DNA of 64,000 nt from GWB2-37-7 sp942492835 (GCA_942492835.1 OW818645.1:124001-188000); one strand, 5' to 3'; counted from the stretch's first letter, positions 50,301-58,112 are shown. Notes: a model not told the origin generated them from the letters alone. Translations and numbers: made by a program.

Positions 50301-53300
50301 CTAACGCCCGCTATTCCTTTGTCAAGCCATGATTGGGTCAGCAATATCCCAGTCCCGCTATCCTTCAGCATATACTGTATTCTGTCATTTGGATACGCTG
50401 GATCTATAGGCAGATACGCCCCTCCAGCCTTAAGAATACCAATTATTCCAACTATCATCTGTAGTGAGCGTTCTACCATTATTGCGACAATATTGTCAGT
50501 GCCTACCCCCTTGTTTCTTAATATTATTGCCACTTGGTTTGCTCTATCGTTTAACTCCCTATAGGTAAGACTCTTATCCTCATATATTACTGCTATATTG
50601 TTAGGAGTCCTCTCTACCTGCTCCTCAAACAGTTGGTGTATTGTTTTATCCTTTGGATAGTCTGCTTTTGTATTGTTGAAATCTATAAGTATCTGCTGTC
50701 TTTCTTCTTCTGTCAGCATGTATACTTCTGATAATTTTGTATCTATGTCTTCTGTTACTGCCTGTATTATATTCTCTAAGTGTCTGTACATTCGCTTTAT
50801 TGTCGTCCTGCTAAATAGCTTCGTACAGTATTGTAGGTTTATGCTTATGCTATCCAAAAGCTCCACTGCTTCCACAGTCATATCGAATTTAGATATCCTA
50901 TTCTCTAAATTATGTGGCTTAATCTTTAAACCCGCTACTGCTATCTCTCCCATATCCATATTCTGGAGTGTAAACATTACATCAAACAGTGGGTTTCTGC
51001 TAAAATCTCGTGCTACATTTAGCTTCTCAACTAGTTCTTCAAACTGATAGTCCTGATTTTCATATGCGCCTAATGCATTTTCTTTTACTTCTTTTAGGAA
51101 CTCTTTAAAGGTCTTTTCTCCATTTGGATAGTTCCTCATTGCTAGTGTATTTACAAACATTCCTATGATATTTCCCAGATCTTCATGAGGTCTTCCTGCT
51201 ATTGGACTTCCTACTATTATGTCCTCTTGCCCACTGTATTTTGACAATAGTATATTAAAGGTACTTAGTAATACCATATACATGGTACTGCCTGTAGCTT
51301 TTGATATTTGTCTTAATTTATTTGTCAGCTCTTTGTTTATCTCAAGCTGTATAGTATCTCCCTCAAAACTTTGTACTGCTGGTCTTTGGTAGTCTGTAGT
51401 AAGATTTAGTACAGGTATTTCTCCTTCAAATTGCTTTAACCAATATTCTTCTTGCGCTTTTATACTTTTACTTCTAAACAACTCATTCTGCCATTCTGAG
51501 AAATCCTTGTACTGTATTCTTAGGGGTGTTAGTCTTTCTCCTGCATATATCTTTGAGAATTCCTCCACTAATATTCCCATGGATACTCCATCAGATATTA
51601 TGTGATGTATGTCAAACATCAATATATGCTTATTGGGATGTGTTTTAACAAGCCCCAGTCTTAGAAGAGGTGCCTTTAATAGGTTAAAAGCTCTTATGAA
51701 ACCTTTTACTACTTCTTCTATACCTTTCTCTTCTTCTACATTATATTCTTCTATATAAAATTCTACTTTCTTGTGTACTTTCTGTACTAATCCATCTTCT
51801 ATTACCTCAAAGCTGGTTCTTAATACTTCATGTCTCTGTACCAGCTTATCAAAGACTTCTTTTAAATATTCTATATCTAAGTCTCCGTCTAGCTCTATTA
51901 CTCCAGGCATGTTGTAGCTGGTACTATTAATATCTAACTGCTGTAGTGTATACATTCGCTTTTGTGCTGATGACATCTCATAATAATCTTTTTCCTCTAT
52001 TGGTTCTATTGATGAGTAAATGCTTTCTTTGCTACCCTTAATATATTCTGATATTCCTTTTATTGTAGGTGCTTTGAATATCTCTCTTAGCGGTATTTCT
52101 ATATCCAGTACCTTATGAATCCTTGCTGCTAAGCTTGTTGCCTTTAGCGAATGTCCTCCAAGCTCAAAAAAGTTATCATTTATACCTATCTTATCTACTC
52201 CAAGTATCTCTCTCCAAATTTCTACGAGCTTTTCTTCAGTACTATTTCTTGGTGCTTCATATTCTACTCCTGTAGAAATATTGTAATCTAGCTCAGATAG
52301 TGTCTTTCTGTCCACCTTTCCATTGGATGTCAGTGGTAGCTTCTCTAGCTGTATGAAGTATGATGGTATCATGTAATCAGGCAAATCTCTTAATAAATGC
52401 TCTCTTAATTCTGCTATGGTAAGCTTATAATCCATTACAATATATGCACATAGATACTTGTTTCCATTATTATCATCTTTCGCTATTACAACTGTATCTT
52501 TTACTGCCTCATGGCTTAGAAGTTTATTCTCTATTTCTCCAAGTTCTATTCTATATCCCCTTATTTTTACCTGATGGTCTATCCTTCCCAAAAATTCAAT
52601 ATTCCCATCAGGCAGCCATCTTGCCAAGTCTCCTGTTTTATACATTTTTGTTCCTAGCTCAAAGGGATTGTCTGCAAACTTTTCTGCTGTTAATTTAGGT
52701 CTATTTAGATAGCCTCTAGCCAAACCTGCTCCACTAAGACACAATTCTCCAGCTACACCTATAGGCTGAAGTCTGACGTTACTATCTACAATATAAGCTG
52801 TTGTATTGTAGATAGGTTTACCTATTGCTATTCTCATATTATCGTCCAGTTCAGATAATGAATACTTAGTCGCATATATTGTAGTCTCAGTCGGTCCATA
52901 GAGATTTTCTAGACTTATATTTGGTAATATATATCTAAATCTCTCTGCTAGTTCAATTGTCAAAGCCTCTCCTGCGGAAAAAACATATTTTAAGGTATCT
53001 GGCTTTTCACTGCTATCCTCAAGTATCTGTACAAATATTCTAAGCATTGAAGGAACAAAATTCAGATGAGTAACTTGGTATTTTGTTACTGCTCTGAGTA
53101 TTTCGATGGGTTCTTTTTCTCCGCCATGCTTTAGTATAACAAGTCTTCCGCCACCCATAAACCATCCAAAAAGCTCTGATACAGATACATCGAAGGTGTA
53201 TGATGTCTTCAATAAATATGCATCATTATCCTTAATAGGATATTTATCCTTTAGTACATGTAGTGTATTCACAACCCCGAAATGTTCAAGCATAACACCC

Positions 53301-55168
53301 TTTGGTGTACCAGTTGAGCCTGATGTATATATAATATAAGCTAGATTGTTGGGTCCTGCACTTGAATTAGGATTGCTGCATTCGCCTACATAGAGGCTCT
53401 CATCCTCTAATATCAAGGCTTGTATATTTGAAGGTACTTTCCCTATAAGCTTCTTTTGAGTAAGTATCAAACTGCATTTGCTATCCTCTGCTATATACTC
53501 TATCCTATCCTGTGGGTATTCTGTATCTATTGGAAGATATGCTCCCCCAGCTTTTAAGATACCTATTATACCTACTATCATCTCTATGGATCTTTCTACC
53601 ATTATTCCTACTATACTATCAGGGACTACTCCCTTATCTCTTAGAATCCTTGCAAGCTGATTTGTTCTCTCGTTTAACTCTCTATATGTAAGTATCTTAT
53701 CCTCAAATACTATTGCTATGCTGTCAGGAGTCTTCTCTACCTGTTCTTCAAATAGCTTATGTATTGTCTTATCCTTTGGATAGTCTGCTTTTGTATTGTT
53801 AAAGTCTGTTAATATTTGCTGTCTTTCTTCTTTTGTCAGCATGTCGATTTGACTAATACTACTAACCTGATTCACAATAATATTTATTATTATATTTTCA
53901 AAATGTCTTAACATTCTATTTATCTCGGCATAATTAAATATACTAGTGTCATAGCTTAATTCTAGCTCTAAGCCTTCAAAATCGATTATTGCTAAGGTAA
54001 GCTTGTAATTTGTCATTTCTGTCATAGAGTATTCTTCAATTTTTATTGGATTATCATTATTAAGTAGTTCTTTGTCTATTGGATAGTTTTCAATTACTAC
54101 CAATGTGTCAAATAACTCTTCCTTGTTATCTATTCCACTATATGGTTTAATATCTACCAGCGAGGTGCTTTGATATTCATCTCTCTCCTTTAAAATGCAG
54201 TCTACCTTTTCTAACAAGTTTTGAACACTTTCACCTTCAGTGCTATTTACTCTTAACGGTAGAGTATTAATAAACAGCCCTACCATATCTTCTACGCCTG
54301 ATATATCTGCATTTCTTCCAGATACTGTTGTGCCAAAAACTATATCATTTGTATTATTATATTTTTGCAATAAAATACCCCAGGCTGTATATATCAATGC
54401 AGCTACTGTGGTCTTCTGTTTCTTGCAAAACTCATATATATCCTCTGATATTTTGTTATTCAGTTTATAATTTACTTTATTGTTTACAGTATAAATCTCA
54501 CTATAGGATGGTTTTGTCCAAATAGTTGACTTGCTTTCATAAGCATTGAAATGCTCACGCCAAAAAGTCTCTTGCATAGCTTTGTCCTGTTTTTGATAAT
54601 ACTTTATAAATTCTTTGAAACTATTTTTTTTGATTATGCTTAGTGGTTTATCCTCACATAAGCTATTGCAGTCCTGTACAAATTCTTTTACAACTACCCC
54701 GTTACTCCAGCCATCATATAAAATATGATGATATGTTATGATTAATTCATACTTTGAGATATCCAGCTTAATTATTGCTATTCTGAGAGGGTTTTCACTT
54801 ATATCAATTTTTACATTTAATTCACTGTCTTTTATATCTATTATCTTGGCTTCTTTATCTGAAGAATTTATATCTGACAAATCGTATTGAACATAAGGTA
54901 TTTCATATTGCTTCAATATAATTTGTAATGGCTTGTCCAACTTATCCCATTTAAAAATTGTTCTTAGCATCTCATTATTCTGAACGACATTATTCCAAGC
55001 CTTTTTTATAATAGCTTCATCAATTTCTCCACAAAGCGTTAGGCATAGTTGTTCTAAGTACTGTTTACTTTCTGAATTACTTAAATAATGAAATAGCATC
55101 CCCTCTTGCATAGGAGTTAAGCCCAATATATCTTGGATATTTAGCTTATTCAGCTTCTGCATATTCAT
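44372..55168 (-). CDS. NRPS1: C-A-T-C-A-T-C-A-T-C
   Basis: The first synthetase, 3598 residues. Landmarks: C1 HHILYDG 148; A1 616; T1 1001; C2 1189; A2 1657; T2 2046; C3 2231; A3 2699; T3 3098; C4 HHIITDG 3294. The N-terminal LTPMQEGMLFHYL resembles the start of tyrocidine synthetase TycB, a C domain that receives its donor from another protein. With no upstream NRPS here it may accept an acyl starter. The A3 pocket reads DFWNIGMVHK (threonine). A1 reads DVSNFALIY-K and A2 DVGYLGGIC-K; neither matches a code I can name. The terminal C4 is followed by no A domain and would serve the A domain that opens NRPS2. The ATG follows AAGGGGGG by about ten bases. Confidence 0.94.
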   Translation of the reverse strand: MNMQKLNKLNIQDILGLTPMQEGMLFHYLSNSESKQYLEQLCLTLCGEIDEAIIKKAWNNVVQNNEMLRTIFKWDKLDKPLQIILKQYEIPYVQYDLSDINSSDKEAKIIDIKDSELNVKIDISENPLRIAIIKLDISKYELIITYHHILYDGWSNGVVVKEFVQDCNSLCEDKPLSIIKKNSFKEFIKYYQKQDKAMQETFWREHFNAYESKSTIWTKPSYSEIYTVNNKVNYKLNNKISEDIYEFCKKQKTTVAALIYTAWGILLQKYNNTNDIVFGTTVSGRNADISGVEDMVGLFINTLPLRVNSTEGESVQNLLEKVDCILKERDEYQSTSLVDIKPYSGIDNKEELFDTLVVIENYPIDKELLNNDNPIKIEEYSMTEMTNYKLTLAIIDFEGLELELSYDTSIFNYAEINRMLRHFENIIINIIVNQVSSISQIDMLTKEERQQILTDFNNTKADYPKDKTIHKLFEEQVEKTPDSIAIVFEDKILTYRELNERTNQLARILRDKGVVPDSIVGIMVERSIEMIVGIIGILKAGGAYLPIDTEYPQDRIEYIAEDSKCSLILTQKKLIGKVPSNIQALILEDESLYVGECSNPNSSAGPNNLAYIIYTSGSTGTPKGVMLEHFGVVNTLHVLKDKYPIKDNDAYLLKTSYTFDVSVSELFGWFMGGGRLVILKHGGEKEPIEILRAVTKYQVTHLNFVPSMLRIFVQILEDSSEKPDTLKYVFSAGEALTIELAERFRYILPNISLENLYGPTETTIYATKYSLSELDDNMRIAIGKPIYNTTAYIVDSNVRLQPIGVAGELCLSGAGLARGYLNRPKLTAEKFADNPFELGTKMYKTGDLARWLPDGNIEFLGRIDHQVKIRGYRIELGEIENKLLSHEAVKDTVVIAKDDNNGNKYLCAYIVMDYKLTIAELREHLLRDLPDYMIPSYFIQLEKLPLTSNGKVDRKTLSELDYNISTGVEYEAPRNSTEEKLVEIWREILGVDKIGINDNFFELGGHSLKATSLAARIHKVLDIEIPLREIFKAPTIKGISEYIKGSKESIYSSIEPIEEKDYYEMSSAQKRMYTLQQLDINSTSYNMPGVIELDGDLDIEYLKEVFDKLVQRHEVLRTSFEVIEDGLVQKVHKKVEFYIEEYNVEEEKGIEEVVKGFIRAFNLLKAPLLRLGLVKTHPNKHILMFDIHHIISDGVSMGILVEEFSKIYAGERLTPLRIQYKDFSEWQNELFRSKSIKAQEEYWLKQFEGEIPVLNLTTDYQRPAVQSFEGDTIQLEINKELTNKLRQISKATGSTMYMVLLSTFNILLSKYSGQEDIIVGSPIAGRPHEDLGNIIGMFVNTLAMRNYPNGEKTFKEFLKEVKENALGAYENQDYQFEELVEKLNVARDFSRNPLFDVMFTLQNMDMGEIAVAGLKIKPHNLENRISKFDMTVEAVELLDSISINLQYCTKLFSRTTIKRMYRHLENIIQAVTEDIDTKLSEVYMLTEEERQQILIDFNNTKADYPKDKTIHQLFEEQVERTPNNIAVIYEDKSLTYRELNDRANQVAIILRNKGVGTDNIVAIMVERSLQMIVGIIGILKAGGAYLPIDPAYPNDRIQYMLKDSGTGILLTQSWLDKGIAGVSEIIELDNEAIYQGQTNNLGEMNKSIDLAYVIYTSGSTGAPKGVAVPHRALNNFLNTLYDKFNGQVGAGDSCLSLTNISFDVSVGEIFLPLRYGGSLALYHNDEIIDIYRLSKFIIKNNITFGYIPPTILKDVYELLKSSGEKISLNKILVGVEPIKDYVLYSYFSLNPSMQIVNGYGPTEATICATMNKLEETEITGRNVPIGKPMLNTQVYIVDKNNMLQPMGIAGELCITGDGLTRGYLNRQELTAEKFVENPFEPGTKMYKTGDLARWLPDGNIEFCGRIDNQVKIRGYRIELGEIESKLLSHEDVKEAVVITRDDNNGNKLLCAYVIGEKELTVTQLRKHLFQNLPNYMIPSYFIQLDKLPLTPNGKVDRKKLPEPDASIFTGAEYEAPRNNIEEKLVEIWSEILGAEKIGINDNFFELGGHSLKATSLIAKMHKVLNVQVPLKEIFANPTIKGISEHIRGSKENIYSSIEPIEEKEYYEMSSAQKRMYTLQQLELDSTSYNMSGVLELKGELNVQRLKEAFNILIQRHEALRTSFELIDEGLVQKVHNKIEFDIEEYETEEDKGIEGLEKGFIRAFDLSKAPLLRVGLIKVQSNEYILMYDMHHIISDGVSMGILVEEFSRAYAGEELTSLRIQYKDFSEWQNELFKSDKIKAQEEYWLKQFEGEIPVLNLTTDYQRPAVQSFEGDTIQFEINKELTNKLRQISKATGSTMYMVLLSIFNILLSKYSGQEDIIVGSPIAGRPHEDLGNIIGMFVNTLAMRNYPNGEKTFKEFLKEVKENALGAYENQDYQFEELVEKLNVARDFSRNPLFDVMFTLQNMDMGEIAVAGLKIKPHNLENRISKFDMTLEAVELVDSISINLQYCTKLFNRMTIKRMYTHLENIIQAVTENIDTRLSEVDMLTEEERQQILINFNNTKADYPKNKTIHQLFEEQVEKTPDNIAVVYEEKSFTYRELNERANQLARVLRDKGIKSDSIVAIMVERSLDMIVGIMGVLKSGGAYLPIDPEYPKDRIEYTLEDSEAIMLLTQRSIITDISYSGEIIILNEYETCHEDKSNLEAIVKPDNLAYIIYTSGTTGKPKGAMIEHRNVVRLFFNDRALFDFTDKDVWTMFHSYCFDFSVWEMYGALLYGGKLIVIPKLIARDTAEYLKVLENEKVTVLNQTPSAFYRLIEEDEKAGKCELGIRYVIFGGEALMPGMLKRFYEKYPKTKLINMYGITETTVHVTYKEITEEDIRLNISNIGKPIPTLTAYIMDKNAKLLPIGVPGELCVGGAGVCRGYLRRPELTAEKFITNMFAQNPLETGEKLYRSGDLVRMLPDGNMEYMGRIDQQVKIRGHRIELGEIESKLLKYEGIKETIVIARKDEEQNNYLCAYIVLDKEQIQHKDLTVTELRHHLDKELPDYMIPSYFIQLEKLPLTANGKVDRKALPEPDGNIFTGAEYEAPRNSTEEKLVEIWREILGVDKISINDNFFELGGHSLKATSLVAKIHRELNVKIPLREIFNAPTVSQMSKYIMSSEENIYSPIKPLDKKEYYELSYSQKRLWILHQLQPNSIAYNIPSYFILREKLNEEAFNKAFIKLIERHESLRTSFEVIDGEPVQLIYGKIDFNITKLDISNMEGENLLQKRQEIIDTELNKPLNIKIAPLYRVILVKCKNEEYEIMICMHHIITDGWSMNVLKSEFFTLYNSYKNGLVIELKPLAVQYKDFASWQNSLLKDGIKMQKAKEFWIKNMSGDTPILNLPISKIVSSDLIGSSGYRCIVSSTVKNKLKQLAREQNLSLYSILLGILNIYLSDLTGQEDIIIGSAGSGRQHDDVKGIIGFFVNTMFIRNKIDNEDTFINIINKVNENIINVLEYQSYPIELLLDELKMSYPKISIFFNMLNIEEYESEIIENLESYHLKQLQEVKYDLVFYVREYANAIEILVNYKSNLFKPYIVENIANQYIQLIQYVVENFNDTIKDNKNKKVKRKLTFK
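47500..48330 (-). repeat. 0.83-kb repeat within NRPS1 (module 3 copy)
   Basis: The C-terminal half of C3 and the C-A linker match 50629-51459 almost base for base (offset 3129), including the stretch SKYSGQEDIIVGSPIAGRPH. Flanking A domains are much less similar, which points to gene conversion or a module-level duplication. Confidence 0.8.
50629..51459 (-). repeat. 0.83-kb repeat within NRPS1 (module 2 copy)
   Basis: The partner of 47500-48330, covering the second half of C2 and the C-A linker, same orientation. Related but more diverged segments occur in the C domains of NRPS2. Confidence 0.8.
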
Positions 55169-55235
55169 TTTAAATTTACCCCCCTTTTGTTATATGTAAT
55201 ACTCTCGAAAGACATACTTCCGCCTTCACATTATG

Positions 55236-55301
55236 CTAAGAGGTGGGGGCTTCTTGGAACGTCCCAATCTGTCCAATGGTTTTTCTATAAGTTAGTCTAT
55301 G
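55236..55301 (-). pseudogene. tnpB: Relic of an IS200/IS605-type tnpB 3' end
   Basis: The minus strand reads HRLTYRKTIGQIGTFQEAPTS-stop, closed by an in-frame stop just upstream. The GQ-GT-QEAPTS ending, followed at DNA level by CCCCCACCTC and an imperfect hairpin with GAAGGCGGAAG, resembles the 3' end of tnpB genes and the right end of IS200/IS605 elements. Recognition is from memory of the family and covers only about 20 codons, so it is tentative. Confidence 0.45.
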
Positions 55302-55776
55302 TCAAGTATTTTTCTATATATATCGCACTAAACATTCTACATTTATCAATTACTATAATTTTTCCCTTGCTTATGCCATTCCACGTACATTCAGATTTTT
55401 CATTATAACTGCATCATAGACATTGGCTATCTGCTTTTACCTCCTTTTATTCGATTTTAGTTTTGATTCCATCTTGTAATTATATTTAGGATAATCAGCA
55501 AGCTCTCTAAAACTATAAATACAAAACACCTGTGAAGAATAATTAGGCTTGAAATAAATAAGAAGCACTGAAGACACACAGAACTGAAAAACATTTATAG
55601 AAATTGTAAAGATGCAGCACTGTAACATAAACTGATTGCTGCCCTTCAGATGTGTGGTGGTTTAGCTTCTTTCTACATCACAAAGAAACTGCATAAATCT
55701 GAGTTTTACATTTTATACGATTATTAAAAACTAATATTTCTAACTTGTTGTACTAGTCCAGATATTCTGTTATTCA

Positions 55777-55859
55777 TAGAACACACAAATTTCATTACTT
55801 TGCGTAAAATACATGAAAATAAATCATGTATTTTGTTGTAAATTAATTTGTATGTTCTA
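55777..55859 (-). terminator. Nested inverted repeat and terminator after the exporter gene
   Basis: The inner stem AAAATACATGA (55806-55816) pairs perfectly with TCATGTATTTT (55824-55834) around a 7-base loop and ends in TTTT on the minus strand. It is enclosed by an outer pair, TAGAACACACAAATT (55777-55791) and AATTTGTATGTTCTA (55845-55859), with one mismatch. It starts about 30 bases after the exporter stop, so the exporter and NRPS1 probably have separate transcripts. Confidence 0.65.
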
Positions 55860-55888
55860 TAAAGGTTAAAAGATCCTAAAAGACCTAT

Positions 55889-57151
55889 TTATATATTTAC
55901 ATTTTTTGTGTTTGTTGTGTTTTGATTAGGTGCTAATACTTTGTTTAGCAATATTTTAAGAATCATTCCTATTATTGCCAAAGATGTAGCATATATCAAT
56001 ACATTTGTACTAAATAAAAAACCATAAACCTTAAGTCCTACCAGCCTACCAACTGCATAGAAGGTAACAAGCATAGAATAAAACCTTCCTAAATACTGCT
56101 TCTCAATCTTTCTTTGATTAAATGAGCTAAAAAATATACCATAAGTCCCAAAGGATAGATTAAAAACGAACATCACAAAAGCAAAAAAGACTACTGTTAC
56201 AATACTATTAGTCTTCATAATTTTATATACACCACTAATGCTTAAAAGCAACATTATGCTAACTGAAAAAAGCATTCCATACATACCCACATTTAGAGCA
56301 TTAAGCTCACTATATCTCTTTTTAACCCACGGCACAGTAAACACTGTAAATAATACTGCAGAGGTGCTTATGGTTTGAATAACCCCATAGTATATATCAT
56401 CACATGCAAATATATTTTTTATTAAGTAAGGTAATCCTATTGTTGCAAAAGGTAAGACTAAAAAGTGTGTAAGAAAGCCATTCATACTTATACTCAAAAT
56501 TTCCTTATCTTTATAAAGTTTAAATCCATCAATAATATCATGAAATATTAAGGTATTTTTGCTCTTGCTCTCACATGGATTTATAGTCATGAACGCTTTA
56601 CATGAGGCTGCAAAAATAAATGTAATACTATCAATTAATATAATAAATTGAATACCACTTACCGAATACATCAAAACTGCTATAGTTGGTGCAATTATAC
56701 TACTTACTTCCACAATCATCTTTGTTAATAAGTTTCCATCAACATATTCATCCTTTTCAAGTATTGAAGGAAGGACAGCAGAAGCTACAGGTGTATTAAA
56801 GCATTGGCACAATCCCTCTACTAAAACCATTATGTAGATATAGCTCTCTGTTAATGGAGACTTAAGGCTTATAAAAAACAGTGTCATAAAAAATAATCCT
56901 CTAATAGTATCCAAAATAACTAGCATATTTTTCTTATTAAATCTATCAACAATCGATCCAGCTATTGATCCCAATACTAATTGTGGTATTACCCCCAATG
57001 CTAAGACAGATGCAAACTTTGCAGCCGAACCTGTAATTTTTAAAACATACAATGCCATGCATGTAGTTAAAAAAGTATTACCACAAATAGAGATAGTATT
57101 CCCCACCGTATATAGGAAAAAGCTTCTGTTTTTAAATAGTTTAAAATTCAT
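55889..57151 (-). CDS. MFS transporter, probable exporter of the NRPS-PKS product
   Basis: About 420 residues with roughly twelve membrane segments. It shows the major-facilitator layout: an N-terminal motif NTISICGNTFLTTCMALYVL, a motif-A-like loop GSIVDRFNKKN between helices 2 and 3, and a long central loop near residues 190-215. It resembles the macrolide-efflux/enterobactin-exporter group, which uses the proton gradient to extrude small molecules. Adjacent transport genes in biosynthetic loci commonly export the product or give self-resistance. The ATG at 57151 is chosen because AAGGTGG lies about eight bases before it; the in-frame GTG at 57163 overlaps that site. Confidence 0.82.
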   Translation of the reverse strand: MNFKLFKNRSFFLYTVGNTISICGNTFLTTCMALYVLKITGSAAKFASVLALGVIPQLVLGSIAGSIVDRFNKKNMLVILDTIRGLFFMTLFFISLKSPLTESYIYIMVLVEGLCQCFNTPVASAVLPSILEKDEYVDGNLLTKMIVEVSSIIAPTIAVLMYSVSGIQFIILIDSITFIFAASCKAFMTINPCESKSKNTLIFHDIIDGFKLYKDKEILSISMNGFLTHFLVLPFATIGLPYLIKNIFACDDIYYGVIQTISTSAVLFTVFTVPWVKKRYSELNALNVGMYGMLFSVSIMLLLSISGVYKIMKTNSIVTVVFFAFVMFVFNLSFGTYGIFFSSFNQRKIEKQYLGRFYSMLVTFYAVGRLVGLKVYGFLFSTNVLIYATSLAIIGMILKILLNKVLAPNQNTTNTKNVNI

Positions 57152-57505
57152 ACTTATTACCACCTTACTATATAATCTTTAAATTCTCTTTAGATATACT
57201 ATTGATATGTGTTTATACGAATCAAGATACTATAAGCATTAAATCAATCAACCAGAGACTATGGATTTAACAAGAGTAACCGAATGTACCTTTTCTTATA
57301 AATATGTAAGTTGTGAATTCTATGTCAATTATGCATCTGCAAGTTTATATTACCTTATGCACAGATTTGTACTTTCCATGCAAAGACCTAAAAAACAGGA
57401 TGCTTTAAAAAAAATTACAGGAGCTAATCGAAACTGCAATTAAAGCCACTGTTATTCTTTATGAATACGAAGTAATTGTTACAGTGAGCCAACTGTTACC
57501 CATAA

Positions 57506-57640
57506 ATTGTTCTTATAGGGGCTCAGTACACAGTATCTGCAAATAAAAGAGTCATATATAAAGCTTATGACCCAAATACCAGGGATGTATTTTATTCTAC
57601 CAGAGAAACTGGAAATTCAGAGAACTTCGAGAAGTTTTAA
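57506..57640 (+). pseudogene. Unidentified coding remnant
   Basis: 44 codons open between stops and without a start codon, containing GAQYTVSANKRVIYKAYDP and TRDVFYSTRETGNSENF. The composition is protein-like, unlike the other frames. An adjacent frame just upstream reads KKLQELIETAIKATVILY, which suggests one gene with frameshifts. The family was not recognised. Confidence 0.25.
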
Positions 57641-57882
57641 ATAAGCTTAAAAAAAAATAATTTATGTTTTTAATGTATCAGTAGATTTATGCCTAATTGT
57701 ATAGAGTATTACAATATCTTACTTTGTCTTATTGCGGATTCTAAGATTAAGTACCTGACATTCATAGAAATAGTCTCTTGTTATAGGTAATATTATCATA
57801 AAGGGTAGTTATTGTAAACCTGTTTTTGATAATGTTTTGAAAATTAAATTAATGATGAATTGAAAGGTCAAGTGCAAAAAAA

Positions 57883-58050
57883 ATGACTTGGAAGTATAAA
57901 AAAGAACCCAGATATCTTTTGACTCCCTTTTATATACCATTGCGTAAAAGGCAATTAACTGCTCAGCGTGGACCTCTACAGAGCCTTATCCGCTTAGTTG
58001 CGTCTAGAGTGCATAATGATAAAACATATACTTCTAATAATAGTCAATAA
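57883..58050 (+). CDS. Possible 55-residue basic protein or remnant
   Basis: A short plus-strand frame starting MTWKYKKEPRYLL and containing LRKRQLTAQRGPLQSL and VASRVHNDKTY. It is rich in basic residues. Only a distant AAAGGT lies upstream (about 15 bases), so translation is doubtful. It ends two bases before the pdp terminator. No family was recognised; it may be the tail of a lost gene. Confidence 0.2.
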   Translation: MTWKYKKEPRYLLTPFYIPLRKRQLTAQRGPLQSLIRLVASRVHNDKTYTSNNSQ

Positions 58051-58052
58051 AC

Positions 58053-58090
58053 GTAAAAACAGGATAGATTAATTTCTATCCTGTTTTTAC
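58053..58090 (-). terminator. Terminator of the deoB-pdp operon
   Basis: A perfect 16-bp stem, GTAAAAACAGGATAGA with its complement, around a 6-base loop. On the minus strand the 3' arm itself ends in CTGTTTTTAC. It starts 22 bases after the pdp stop. Confidence 0.9.
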
Positions 58091-58112
58091 ATTTATATTA
58101 CATTAACAGCTT

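Larger units (their letters stand above)
55169..55888 (-). promoter_or_regulatory. Leader and control region upstream of NRPS1
   Basis: These 720 bases between the exporter stop and NRPS1 hold no convincing gene. From the NRPS1 side they contain the ribosome-binding site, a tnpB-like relic (55236-55301), an isolated AGGAGGT near 55439-55446 followed only by a few-codon reading frame, and a nested inverted repeat ending the exporter transcript (55777-55859). A weak -10-like TATAAAAT lies near 55715 on the minus strand, but no matching -35 is clear. Confidence 0.4.
57164..58052. other. Gene-poor stretch between exporter and pdp with decayed reading frames
   Basis: About 0.9 kb without an intact recognisable gene. 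Several plus-strand fragments of 40-60 codons follow each other in different frames between about 57261 and 58050 and are interrupted by stops, as in a broken gene or mobile element. No tRNA, CRISPR or clear IS end was seen. Confidence 0.45.

Noticed and set aside
55260..55320. TTGACA-containing promoter upstream of NRPS1
   Set aside because: The TATAGA following the TTGACA on the minus strand is only about 10 bases away, too close for a sigma-A promoter; no suitable -10 lies at 17 bases.
55437..55628. 63-codon minus-strand frame in the NRPS1 leader
   Set aside because: It is Cys/Phe-rich without a ribosome-binding site, its composition resembles chance, and the AGGAGGT near its end belongs to no following gene.
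57261..57443. 60-codon plus-strand frame after the exporter
   Set aside because: It has no ribosome-binding site and only its last part looks protein-like; kept as part of the decayed stretch rather than as a gene.
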